Of a stretch of 58,412 nucleotides of DNA, positions 27,748-36,472 are shown one piece after another. The DNA lies in the NCBI GenBank assembly GCA_002690925.1, contig NZGD01000136.1, forward strand, positions 1 through 58,412. Reading direction: 5' to 3'. Position 1 is the stretch's first letter. Every line of letters begins with the position of its first letter. The notes under the pieces are model-generated. The model worked only from the letters and a program-made list of their open reading frames with translations, had not been told where the DNA came from and did no database searches. This stretch comes from Rhodopirellula sp. GTDB taxonomy: Bacteria > Planctomycetota > Planctomycetia > Pirellulales > Pirellulaceae. A program made the position numbers and the translations under genes.

Positions 27748-28794
27748 ATGTCGATCCAACCCGGATGCCAGTTTGCCAGTGACAATACCGCCGGCATCTG
27801 TCCTGAAGCAATGTCCGCGATGACAGAGGCGAATCAGGACGCCGCCAAACCCTACGGTGAAGACCCTTGGACCAAGCGTGCAACCTCACTGATTCGTGAC
27901 GTTTTCGAGGTCGATTGCGATATTTTCTTCACCTTCAATGGCACTGCCGCCAATGCACTTGCCCTGTCAGCTTTGTGCCAATCGCACCATGGTGTCTTAG
28001 CGCATCGATGGTCACACGTAGAGACCGATGAGTGTGGCGCGCCAGAGTTTTTTTGTAATGGAAGTAAAATCCTGCTTGTTCCGGGAGAAAATGGGCGTGT
28101 TGATGGTGACCAAGTCGCAGACGTTGCCGAAAGTCGAACCGACGTGCACTTCCCCAAGGCAAAAGCACTGAGCATTACTCAGTCCACGGAAGTCGGCACG
28201 GTCTACGACCTAGATATGCTGGAAGGAATTCAAGAAAGTGTTCGTCGAAGCAAGCTAAGTTTCCATATGGACGGAGCTCGTTTTGCAAATGCGATTGCAA
28301 CGCTTGGTGTTGCACCGAGCGAAGTGACCTGGAAACGCGGAGTCGATGTTCTGTGTCTTGGCGGCACAAAAAACGGAATGGCTGTTGGTGACTGCGTGGT
28401 CTTCTTCAATCGGGAACTCGGCCAGGAATTCGAATACCGGTGCAAACAAGCCGGGCAACTTGCGTCCAAAATGCGTTTTCTGTCAGCACCTTGGGTGGGA
28501 TTACTGACAGACAACATCTGGCTCAGCAACGCACAGCACGCGAACGAAATGGCACAAAAGCTGGCGACTGGCTTGAAACAACTCGGCATTCGCATTGCAG
28601 CCCCTGTGCAGTCCAACGCAGTTTTTGCTGACCTGACAGTCGAGCAAACCATTGCCATTCGAAAACGGGGCTGGATTTTCTATGAGTTTGACGGCATCGG
28701 AACACCCCGCCTGATGTGTTCATGGAAAACGACCACTGCTGAGATTGATGCATTCCTGCTTGACTGCAAACATACTCTGGCTGCGAACCCTTGA
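27748..28794 (+). CDS. Low-specificity threonine aldolase-like PLP enzyme
   Basis: This 348-residue cytoplasmic fold-type I PLP enzyme belongs to the threonine aldolase (beta-eliminating lyase) family, which cleaves L-threonine or L-allo-threonine to glycine and acetaldehyde. It has FTFNGTAANALAL (PLP phosphate region), HVETDECGAPEFF, FHMDGARFANA (Asp175, PLP ring N), and LGGTKNGM with the Schiff-base Lys at 208. The length is normal. The ATG at 27748 lies 25 bases after the peptidase stop with no obvious Shine-Dalgarno sequence, so it may be translated by coupling. Together the pair could turn peptides into glycine, though this is only an inference from adjacency. Confidence 0.93.
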   Translation: MSIQPGCQFASDNTAGICPEAMSAMTEANQDAAKPYGEDPWTKRATSLIRDVFEVDCDIFFTFNGTAANALALSALCQSHHGVLAHRWSHVETDECGAPEFFCNGSKILLVPGENGRVDGDQVADVAESRTDVHFPKAKALSITQSTEVGTVYDLDMLEGIQESVRRSKLSFHMDGARFANAIATLGVAPSEVTWKRGVDVLCLGGTKNGMAVGDCVVFFNRELGQEFEYRCKQAGQLASKMRFLSAPWVGLLTDNIWLSNAQHANEMAQKLATGLKQLGIRIAAPVQSNAVFADLTVEQTIAIRKRGWIFYEFDGIGTPRLMCSWKTTTAEIDAFLLDCKHTLAANP

Positions 28795-29228
28795 TGCACA
28801 AAATCAAACTTGGCATTGTGAGAAGGACAAAGAGTCACCCCACCCTGTAATGAAGCCGCTTCGTTGGCATCCCGAAATTGCAGCCTACTTCGGACAGATC
28901 CGAGGGAATCACGCCGAAGCGTTTTCGCCGCGAATGTGAGCGATTCCCAGGACACTCGAACCGTCTAAACAAGCAGCACCTGAACTTACCAACGTGAGAT
29001 CCTACTCGTCACGCGTTTCCAGTAGGGTGCCAACGATGAATTCGGACTTTTTGAAACCTAAAGACACAGACCGAGTCATCGACAAGCGAACGAGGGCCTG
29101 AACAGATATACTTAAACAGTGTGGACACAGGATCACAATCACCGACATTGTGGTCTGGTGTTTCGATCTTTAGCCCGATCTTGACTTTGACTTGTGACTT
29201 TGAGCCCGCCCACGGAAACCCCACCCAA
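28795..29228. other. Intergenic region before the sulfatase gene
   Basis: I see no supported gene. Part of it (29121-29228) is open in the sulfatase frame but does not look like protein. The sulfatase promoter is expected here. Confidence 0.4.
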
Positions 29229-30839
29229 ATGCTTCAGCTACCTCTTATTAACCAATGTGATCGAGCCGTGCAGCTAACTTGCCGAAATGTCTGCAATCTC
29301 ATTTGCATGCTGCCCGTGCCAATGGTGGTCCTTGCCTTCGCAATATCTCTCCAGTCAACTTCCACCGCAGCTGAGGCGAATACTCAATCACGTCCCAACA
29401 TCGTGATGATTGCTATCGATGACTTGAACGATTGGGTCGAACCGCTAGGAGGACACCCGGACGTCAAGACGCCGGCCATGAAACGGCTGGCGGAGCGTGG
29501 ACTGACCTTCACGAACGCCCATTGCCAAGCCCCCCTGTGCAATCCAAGTCGTACATCCTTGATGACTGGCAAACGCCCTACATCGACGGGAATTTATGGG
29601 TTGAGCCCGTGGATCCGAAATGTCCCCGACTTAAAAGACTTGGTAACACTCCCGCAGCATTTTTCCAAGCATGGCTACCACACCTTGATTGGTGGAAAAA
29701 TTTATCATGGTGGCAACGGCCGAAAAAAAACGAAGGGGCAAAAAAACAACGAGGAATGCGACGTATGGGGCCCCAATGCTTCGGTCGGGGCGAGACCAAA
29801 GGCGAAGTTAATTCCACCAACTCCCGGTGGTAATCATGGGCTAATGGACTGGGGTACGTTCCCGCACCAAGACGAAGACAAAGGGGACTGGAAAGTCGCT
29901 TCATGGGCGGTTGAACAAATCGACCAGATGCCAACAGATCAACCATACTTTTTGTCGGTTGGCTTTTTCCTGCCACATGTGCCTTGCTATGCAACGCAAA
30001 AATGGTTTGACCTGTATCCAGAAGAAACACTGACCATGCCGCCGATATTGAAGGGTGACCGGGACGATACCCCTAACAGTTCCTGGTACATCCACTGGGA
30101 TCTGCCCGAACCGAGGACAAGCTGGCTCGCTCAGAACAAGCAACTTCGTCCTTTGGTTCGTTCTTACTTGGCCTGCGTCAGTTTCGTGGACAGCCAGGTT
30201 GGCAGGGTACTCGACGCAGTCGAAAGATCGCCTCAGGCTGATAACACGATCGTCGTTCTTTGGAGCGACCACGGTTACCACCTCGGCGAAAAGGCGATTT
30301 CAGGAAAGAACTCACTGTGGCGTCACTCAACTCGTGTCCCCCTGATTTTCGCGGGGCCTGGCATTCCAACTGGCAAAAGCTGTGATCAACCAGCCGAACT
30401 GCTGGACCTTTATCCGACCCTCAGTAGCCTTGCCGGCCTGCCTGGCAATATTCAGACGGAAGGAATCAGCTTGGAACCACAGATCGACGATCCCAACAAA
30501 AGCCGCCAGCGACCCGCGATGTGCACGCATAACGCTGGAAATCACTCAATCTGCGACCAACGCTGGCGTTTGATTCGCTACGCCGACGGCCAATCTGAAT
30601 TGTATGACCGCGACAGTGATCCGTGGGAGCACAATAACCTGCTCAAAGACGATCCATTTTACAAAGATCGAGGCACACTCTCTTCTGTGGCACGCAACGC
30701 TGCGGATCGATTGCTGGAGTATTTACCTGAGCAGGAACTCCCCTTGGCGCCGGGTAGCAGAGCACGAATTTTGGAAAAGCGAGCCGATGGTTTCTACTGG
30801 CAGGAGAAAAAAATAGTACCTGAGGATCTCGTTGATTGA
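29229..30839 (+). CDS. Sulfatase, iduronate-2-sulfatase-like
   Basis: This is an exported type I sulfatase. Motifs: [20 protein letters not shown] (N-terminal metal site), the signature [15 protein letters not shown] whose Cys becomes formylglycine, [11 protein letters not shown], and [23 protein letters not shown] (metal and sulfate residues DH and K). The DDLNDW and GYHLGEK forms are those of iduronate-2-sulfatase-like enzymes (SulfAtlas S1_7-type), which act on sulfated glycans. The N-terminus is unclear: ATG at 29229 gives a long lead, whereas ATG at 29307 gives a compact signal peptide ([20 protein letters not shown]); neither has a good ribosome-binding site. A terminator follows at 30852. 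Confidence 0.93.
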   Translation: MLQLPLINQCDRAVQLTCRNVCNLICMLPVPMVVLAFAISLQSTSTAAEANTQSRPNIVMIAIDDLNDWVEPLGGHPDVKTPAMKRLAERGLTFTNAHCQAPLCNPSRTSLMTGKRPTSTGIYGLSPWIRNVPDLKDLVTLPQHFSKHGYHTLIGGKIYHGGNGRKKTKGQKNNEECDVWGPNASVGARPKAKLIPPTPGGNHGLMDWGTFPHQDEDKGDWKVASWAVEQIDQMPTDQPYFLSVGFFLPHVPCYATQKWFDLYPEETLTMPPILKGDRDDTPNSSWYIHWDLPEPRTSWLAQNKQLRPLVRSYLACVSFVDSQVGRVLDAVERSPQADNTIVVLWSDHGYHLGEKAISGKNSLWRHSTRVPLIFAGPGIPTGKSCDQPAELLDLYPTLSSLAGLPGNIQTEGISLEPQIDDPNKSRQRPAMCTHNAGNHSICDQRWRLIRYADGQSELYDRDSDPWEHNNLLKDDPFYKDRGTLSSVARNAADRLLEYLPEQELPLAPGSRARILEKRADGFYWQEKKIVPEDLVD

Positions 30840-30851
30840 GTCCCGTGTCGC

Positions 30852-30889
30852 AAAAGAAGCACTCGCAATGTAGCGGTTTGCTTCTTTTT
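30852..30889 (+). terminator. Terminator after sulfatase
   Basis: The perfect 10-bp stem AAAAGAAGCA / TGCTTCTTTT (30852-30861 with 30879-30888) surrounds a 17-base loop with a possible inner CGC/GCG pairing. It is followed by C and then GC-rich sequence, so the T run is part of the stem. It starts 13 bases after the sulfatase stop. Because of the A-rich left arm it could also act on the minus strand. Confidence 0.7.
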
Positions 30890-31105
30890 CCCGCGGATTC
30901 ACACCCCACTTTGACACGGCCTTGGTGGCCACAGTTGCGGCCACTGGGCAGCAGACCCAGCCATCAGCAAGTCTTGAACAGATTCAGGCGGGTTGCCGAA
31001 TCACAAAAATCCTTCGATAGTATTCATCTATCGGGTTGGTGTTTCCGGCTCGATGAACAAGATTTTCGTCCCGCCCATACCATCTTTAGAAGTAAAGAGT
31101 TCGCG

Positions 31106-31699
31106 ATGAGTGTTTTGGTAACCCAACAAGCTCCTGATTTCACCGCACAAGCCGTCATGCCTGATGGTCAGTTCAAAGAAGTCTCCCTCAGCGACTACAA
31201 AGACCAATACGTCCTGTTATTTTTCTGGCCATTGGATTTTACGTTCGTCTGTCCCACAGAAATCATAGCATTCAGCGATCGCGCAAAAGATTTTGCAGCT
31301 CTCGGCGTGCAGATTCTGGGCGTTTCCATCGACAGCCATTTCACGCACTTGGCGTGGACCAATACCGCTCGTGACCAAGGTGGAATCGGCAAGACTGATT
31401 ACCCCTTGATTGCTGACCTTAACAAGCAGATCTCTCGCGATTATGACGTCTTACTTGACGGTGGTGTTGCACTACGAGGACTGTTTTTAATTGACAAAGC
31501 AGGTGTCGTCCGACATCAGGTTGTTAATGATTTGCCTTTGGGAAGAAGCGTCGATGAAGCCTTCCGGATGGTACAAGCCCTGCAATACTTCGAGGCGAAC
31601 GGCGAAGTATGCCCCGCGAACTGGAACGAGGGCAGTCGCACGATCAAACCCGATGTCGAGCAAAGCAAAGAGTTCTTCTCTGCTGAATACAGCGACTGA
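31106..31699 (+). CDS. 2-Cys peroxiredoxin (Prx1/AhpC type)
   Basis: This 197-residue cytoplasmic thiol peroxidase reduces H2O2 and alkyl hydroperoxides. The peroxidatic Cys49 lies in [12 protein letters not shown], and the resolving Cys lies in the C-terminal GEVCPANW (about residue 170), the typical 2-Cys Prx1 arrangement. [12 protein letters not shown] is the conserved dimer/decamer region, and a short YF-like C-terminal tail (EFFSAEYSD) is present. Trp replaces the usual Tyr before PLDFTFVCP. The start at 31106 matches family alignment; the frame stays open upstream to 30836, but that part is not peroxiredoxin. Its reductase (AhpF, thioredoxin) is not encoded here. Confidence 0.96.
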   Translation: MSVLVTQQAPDFTAQAVMPDGQFKEVSLSDYKDQYVLLFFWPLDFTFVCPTEIIAFSDRAKDFAALGVQILGVSIDSHFTHLAWTNTARDQGGIGKTDYPLIADLNKQISRDYDVLLDGGVALRGLFLIDKAGVVRHQVVNDLPLGRSVDEAFRMVQALQYFEANGEVCPANWNEGSRTIKPDVEQSKEFFSAEYSD

Positions 31700-31754
31700 T
31701 CTAAGAAGTTGTCGATGCTCTCAATCGCCAAGCCAAACGTGCGACGTGTGCTAG

Positions 31755-32477
31755 GTGATCGCAGACGGATCGCTGCAATTTAATTCGAGCTTCCCTGACG
31801 TTACCGGACGTACCATGTGGATCACCAACCAACTCGGCGTGGCAACTTGGAGTGAGGCCGGTGCAGAATGGGAAATTGACGCTCGAGGCGGACAAGCGAT
31901 CAGCTTCGGATTCCAAGATGAGGCATCGGTTCAATTGAAACCGGTAGATGGCAAGACCCTCCCAGTAGCCGATGAGCATTTTGTGCGAGGCCGCTGCTGG
32001 AACATCAACTACCCGCAAGCAGGCCACCGACACGCTTTGCGAATCGCTTTTGAGCCGATTGAGACAGCAGCGGATAGCATACTGCTGGAAGCGACGATTT
32101 CGATCCAGACGGATCTGCTTGATTCTCATCCGAAAGTTGATATCCACTTTGATGGAAAGTTAATCAAAAAGATGAGCGTCCCCGGTGCGTCCCCCCGCCC
32201 CGTGAATCAGTCAGGATCATCCGGCGTGACTCTTGCGAAATCGAAGCAGAACTTCACTGCCATTTTTCTGGGGGTGCACGACAGTCCATTCACAACGGAC
32301 CTGTCTACCTCCGAATCATTGCAACTGAGGCTCTTTGGAGAGTTTCTGGAGAAAGGCGTCATCCGCAAAGCACGCCCTTGGATTCTGATTCGTCGCGCGA
32401 CGAACGAGCCTTCAGATTCGGAACTGCAGGCGATCTCACAGCGTTTGGCTGAACGCCCTCTACCGTTGGCGTTCTGA
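31755..32477 (+). CDS. Hypothetical protein
   Basis: This 240-residue protein starts with GTG at 31755, 55 bases after the peroxiredoxin stop. It lacks a signal peptide or membrane helix. Composition is protein-like, with alternating beta-type segments (LLEATISIQTDLLDSHPKVDIHF) and a C-terminal helix (DSELQAISQRLAERPLPLAF). I recognise no family and see no catalytic motif. GTG is the only early start; an ATG at 31815 would lose 20 residues. It may be co-transcribed with the peroxiredoxin. Confidence 0.72.
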   Translation: MIADGSLQFNSSFPDVTGRTMWITNQLGVATWSEAGAEWEIDARGGQAISFGFQDEASVQLKPVDGKTLPVADEHFVRGRCWNINYPQAGHRHALRIAFEPIETAADSILLEATISIQTDLLDSHPKVDIHFDGKLIKKMSVPGASPRPVNQSGSSGVTLAKSKQNFTAIFLGVHDSPFTTDLSTSESLQLRLFGEFLEKGVIRKARPWILIRRATNEPSDSELQAISQRLAERPLPLAF

Positions 32478-32859
32478 GAAGACGAACTCCAGTCCTATGT
32501 GGTTCTTGCGTCACGACTCGCCGTGCGGCAGTACGGTTGCGTGTCCCGACACGAAAAACAGATCGCTGCTATCAACCAAATCATAATGTCGTGATTATTG
32601 AATACAAAGTTTGTACACGAGTATTCCCAAGTGATGACCAGCCCCCCCCAAACCTCGGTTAACAGGACACCAGCGAAAACGCAGGGTCGTTGGAGGAGCC
32701 TTTGACAAGGCCCGTATGAAACAGACAACACCCCCTACCCACCCTTCCAGTTCTCTCTGAATGGTTTTGCATCTTCTGAATCTCCACAATGATTAATGGT
32801 TTCAGTTAGAATGTTGCTTTATCACGCAACCCCACCTTCCACCTTAGGAACTCTCTCTT
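32478..32859. other. Intergenic region before a Tat oxidoreductase gene
   Basis: About 380 bases. I see no gene. An AGGAA ribosome-binding site lies about ten bases before the ATG at 32860, and the promoter should be just upstream of it. Confidence 0.4.
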
Positions 32860-34212
32860 ATGGAATCATCACGTCGTGGATTTCTAAAGGCAACCGCAGC
32901 TGGATCTGCCTTGGTAGTATCAACGGATGCCATTGCTCAGGATGAATCGAAAAAACTTCGCCTTGCATCGATTGGCGTTGGCGGCAGCCGTGGCCGATAC
33001 AGTCGAGGCGGCAGTATCGCACGTGACGCGGCGAAACACGCCAACATGGTAGCCGTTTGCGACGTAGATGATGTACACGCCGCGGAATTCAACAAAGCCT
33101 TCGGGGGCAAACTGAATACCTATCGTGACTACCGAGTGATGCTCAAAGAAGAAAAACCGGATGTCGTGACGATCGGGACTCCCGATCACTGGCACGTACC
33201 GATTGCCATTGCCGCTCTTCGAGCTGGTGCTGACGTTTATTGCGAAAAGCCGCTGACATTAACCATCGATGAAGGCAAACAAATTCGGAAAGTCGTCGAA
33301 GAAACAGGACGCGTCTTTCAGGTGGGCACCCAGCAACGGAGTTCAAAAGATAAGTTCCTGACAGCCATCGCGATGGTACGAAGTGGACGTTTGGGCAAGA
33401 ACGTTAATGCTTATGTAGCCATTGGCGGAGCTCCCGCAGGCGGGCCATTTGAAAACACAGAGGCGCCAGAAAATATTGATTGGAACATGTGGGTAGGCCC
33501 TGCCCCCATGGTTGACTACTCAAACGAACGCCGCCGAATGTTCCGTTGGTACTTCCAGTATTCCGGAGGAAAGATGACCGACTGGGGCGCCCACCACATA
33601 GACATTGCGCAGTGGGCACTGGCACCTGGCGAAGACGGGCCAGTCAAAGTGTCGGGTGAGGGTGAATTTCCAAAGGTTGTGCCAAATGATTTCAACTGGG
33701 GCAAGTTCCTTAATGGAGAGGCTTCACTACCCAACGCTTTCAATACAGCAACTCGCTTTAACATCGACCTGACTTATGGCAATGGAGCGGTGATGAGCGT
33801 CAACAATCACTACAAACGTGAAGGTGATAATGTTGACTTTGGGAATGGAATCCTTTTTGAAGGTGAAAAGGGCCGAATCTTCGTTAATCGCGGCAAAATC
33901 GAAGGCAAACCCTATCAAGCTTTGACGGATGGCGACCGTGCAGAATTGGACGAGCTGATCGTGAAAATGTGTAAAGGCAAACGTCCAGGAAATCACATGC
34001 AAAACTTCTTCGATTGCATCAGTGATGGAGGAAAGCCAATTTCAGACGTTTGGTCCCACCACCGGACGATGACTTCATGCCACCTCTGCAACATAGCACT
34101 CATGCTTGGACGCGAATTGCGATGGGATCCGAAGGCCGAACGATTCATCGATGATGACGAAGCGAATGCATTGATGACACGAAAATCCCGTGACTTCGAT
34201 CCAAAAGTCTGA
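32860..34212 (+). CDS. Gfo/Idh/MocA oxidoreductase, Tat-exported
   Basis: This 450-residue NAD(P)-dependent sugar or inositol dehydrogenase-like enzyme begins with a twin-arginine signal, SSRRGFLKATAAGSALVV, so it should be exported folded with its cofactor. The Rossmann domain starts LRLASIGVGGSRGRY; GTPDHWHVPIAIAALRAG and YCEKPLTLT contain the family's cofactor/catalytic EKP lysine. MTDWGAHHIDIAQWAL belongs to the C-terminal substrate domain and includes the conserved W-G-x-H-x-x-D pattern. Exported Gfo/Idh proteins of this kind are expanded in planctomycetes. The substrate is unknown. It converges on a second gene of the same family, with a two-way terminator between them. Confidence 0.94.
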   Translation: MESSRRGFLKATAAGSALVVSTDAIAQDESKKLRLASIGVGGSRGRYSRGGSIARDAAKHANMVAVCDVDDVHAAEFNKAFGGKLNTYRDYRVMLKEEKPDVVTIGTPDHWHVPIAIAALRAGADVYCEKPLTLTIDEGKQIRKVVEETGRVFQVGTQQRSSKDKFLTAIAMVRSGRLGKNVNAYVAIGGAPAGGPFENTEAPENIDWNMWVGPAPMVDYSNERRRMFRWYFQYSGGKMTDWGAHHIDIAQWALAPGEDGPVKVSGEGEFPKVVPNDFNWGKFLNGEASLPNAFNTATRFNIDLTYGNGAVMSVNNHYKREGDNVDFGNGILFEGEKGRIFVNRGKIEGKPYQALTDGDRAELDELIVKMCKGKRPGNHMQNFFDCISDGGKPISDVWSHHRTMTSCHLCNIALMLGRELRWDPKAERFIDDDEANALMTRKSRDFDPKV

Positions 34213-34337
34213 TCCGAAGCGCCCACCCCAAAGTAAAGCGAAAAAGCTGGACGCAAAGTTGTCGAACAACACCCGCAACCGGCTGCCAACTCAACTTCAG
34301 AGGCTGAGTGTTGCTTGGTGAATTTCGGGGACTGCGC

Positions 34338-34380
34338 AAAAAAAACGGGTGCCGACACTTACCGACACCCGTTTTTTTCG
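34338..34380. terminator. Two-way terminator between convergent genes
   Basis: A GC-rich hairpin, ACGGGTG ... CACCCGT, is flanked by an A8 run on the left and a T7 run on the right. It therefore reads as an intrinsic terminator on either strand. It lies between two convergent Gfo/Idh/MocA genes and probably serves both. Confidence 0.88.
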
Positions 34381-34395
34381 TTTTTTTACGGTGAC

Positions 34396-35907
34396 TCAAA
34401 CTTTATCAGCCGCTGGCACTTCGAACCCACTGCGGTAATCACGAGTCAGCATGGCGTTGGCAGCTTCGTTATTTGTGAAACGCTCCGTCGCGTTATCGAA
34501 TTTCAACAGAGGACCAAGAGACAGAGGTGTTTTTGCCAGTTCGACATTACTCTTTTCCAGATGTTCCACGGTGCGTTGTAAAGTCGCCGCATTGTCATCA
34601 AGACTTTTAATCGAAGCCAGCGTCTGCTTGATATCATCCATCGAAGCTCGATTCTTCTCGCCGAGATAATACGAAATATTACCAAGATGACTGACACCGG
34701 CAGACAGATGTCCGGTCATCGCATCAGCGTTCAATGAATCGTAATCACGAGAAACACATGCATCAATGAAGTTAGCAAAGTGAGCATCACCAACGTTACT
34801 GACTTTGAATTCTTTGACCTGCTTCATGTCCTTGTCATAGACCTTACATAGGTCGTATCGGGTCTGAGCAACATAGCCATCAGTACCGTAAAAGATGACA
34901 CCAATCTTGTTGCCTTTACCTTGACCGAACATCGCTTCGACTTCTCTACCAGCCGACTCTGATACATCGAGGCCTCGCGTCTCAAACACGATGCATTTGT
35001 CACCGTAGTCATAAATACTGACTTCGGTATTGGCGGTGTCACCAGCATCAACGTAGTTTTCATCCTTACGCTCAGCGGGATAACCTAACCGACCTCCATA
35101 ACTGATCACTGATTCGGGATGACGATTCAACCCCAAACCCCATCGTGCAATGTCTGTTTGGTGAGGTCCCTGGTTCCCAAGGTCACCGTTGCCGTAATGT
35201 CGCTGCCAATGCCAGTCATAGTGAAAACGCTGACGTGTCAACTTGGGGTCGGTATACGCAGCCGGTCCGCTCCACATATTGAAGTCGACGTTATCTGGAA
35301 TTCTGTAGTCGCCCAGTGATCCGATTGATTTACGTCGCTTGTAACAGAGACCACGGGCAAAGTTCACATCACCGATTCCACCATCTGCAATGAACTTCAC
35401 TGCGTCCTGACATGCAGCGCTACTACGGGACTGCGTTCCAGTCTGGAACATTCGACCATATCTTTTTGCGGCCGCGACCAAAGCTCGACCTTCATGGATG
35501 TTGTGACTAACTGGCTTTTCCACATAAACATCTTTACCTGCCTGCATCGCCCACACGCCCATCAATGCGTGCCAGTGATTCGGAGTCGCACAGGTCAAAA
35601 TATCGATGCCATCCATATCAAGCGCTTGACGAACATCTTTGAAAACTTCAGGCGCCTTGCCCTGCATTTTGGCGACCTGTTCAGCACGCTTACGCCCGAC
35701 TTCCTCATCAATATCAACAATGGCTCGGATCACCGTACGCGGGTCTTTATTGAATCCACGGATATGCTCGCCCCCACGACTATTTACTCCAGCAACACAA
35801 ACCCCCAATTGCTCATTCGGGCTTTGAGCTGATGTCCGGGGAATGGAGGCGGCGGCAACCGTGGCAGCGGCGGCAGCTGAAAATTGACGACGATTCAGTC
35901 TTGGCAT
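34396..35907 (-). CDS. Gfo/Idh/MocA oxidoreductase, Tat-exported
   Basis: This 503-residue member of the same family begins with the twin-arginine signal LNRRQFSAAAAATVAAASIP. It has the Rossmann start LGVCVAGVNSRGGEHI, ATPNHWHALMGVWAMQAGKDV and YVEKPVSHN (catalytic EKP), then GNQGPHQTDIARWGLG in the substrate domain. It is longer than its neighbour at 32860 by about 50 residues, mostly in the C-terminal half. The two are clearly different within the family: GWGAHHIDIA-type versus NQGPHQTDIA-type motifs. Substrate unknown. The ATG at 35907 is preceded by weak GGTCTG. Upstream lies a 565-base gap. Confidence 0.93.
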   Translation of the reverse strand: MPRLNRRQFSAAAAATVAAASIPRTSAQSPNEQLGVCVAGVNSRGGEHIRGFNKDPRTVIRAIVDIDEEVGRKRAEQVAKMQGKAPEVFKDVRQALDMDGIDILTCATPNHWHALMGVWAMQAGKDVYVEKPVSHNIHEGRALVAAAKRYGRMFQTGTQSRSSAACQDAVKFIADGGIGDVNFARGLCYKRRKSIGSLGDYRIPDNVDFNMWSGPAAYTDPKLTRQRFHYDWHWQRHYGNGDLGNQGPHQTDIARWGLGLNRHPESVISYGGRLGYPAERKDENYVDAGDTANTEVSIYDYGDKCIVFETRGLDVSESAGREVEAMFGQGKGNKIGVIFYGTDGYVAQTRYDLCKVYDKDMKQVKEFKVSNVGDAHFANFIDACVSRDYDSLNADAMTGHLSAGVSHLGNISYYLGEKNRASMDDIKQTLASIKSLDDNAATLQRTVEHLEKSNVELAKTPLSLGPLLKFDNATERFTNNEAANAMLTRDYRSGFEVPAADKV

Positions 35908-36472
35908 GGGGGCAGGTCTCAGATGCAGGGGAAGGGAGAGGGTTAATCACGAGAGCCGTATTATTGCACGGAATTCCAAGTCGTGCATCAACATAATCAT
36001 GGACATCCCCAAAGGAAAAAGAGCCTACCCGAGGAAACACTGACTAAATCTGGCACCACTTGCCTGTGCAAGCAAAATCCCCCCGCGGAATGGCTCGTGT
36101 ACCTTTGATTCAAACTCACGCAACTTGATATGATTTTGAACGCCGCCTGGTTCAATTCGGAAAGTCGCTGCCCATGACCACAGACTGATAGGGCCGCCCC
36201 GTTGATGCTGCCACGATCGAGACAACAACCCGTGGGTCCGAGAACCAGCAACCGGCACACACCACGTTCCTGTCGCCTCCCGTTCCATGCAAAAATCCTA
36301 AGAAATGGCTCGAAAAGCTGCATGCCATAATTTCCCAGTCAAACTGTAGCGAAGCATCGCATCACAGTTTTTTTGCACATAGTCGCCTCCCTGCCCCCCC
36401 ATCCGTTGATGCTGCACCAGCACAGGCGACCCAGCACAGGCGACCCAGCACAAAACCGACCAGCACAGACAA
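35908..36472. other. Intergenic region with an unassigned frame
   Basis: About 565 bases. A leftward frame at 36025-36288 (87 codons) has a fairly protein-like composition (for example AATFRIEPGGVQNHIKL), but lacks a ribosome-binding site and any known motif; I do not call it. A tandem repeat lies at 36417-36470. Confidence 0.4.
36417..36470. repeat. Short tandem repeat, CCAGCACA units
   Basis: Two identical 14-base units (CCAGCACAGGCGAC at 36417 and 36431) are followed by two variants starting CCAGCACA at 36445 and 36460. The array ends three bases from the stop of the 953-codon fusion gene. Confidence 0.85.

Noticed and set aside
30836-31105. A longer N-terminus for the peroxiredoxin
   Set aside because: The extra 90 residues overlap the sulfatase terminator and do not resemble Prx1 proteins, whose N-terminus matches the ATG at 31106.
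36417-36470. Possible origin iterons or an attachment site
   Set aside because: The units are short and only partly conserved, with no replication or integrase gene nearby.
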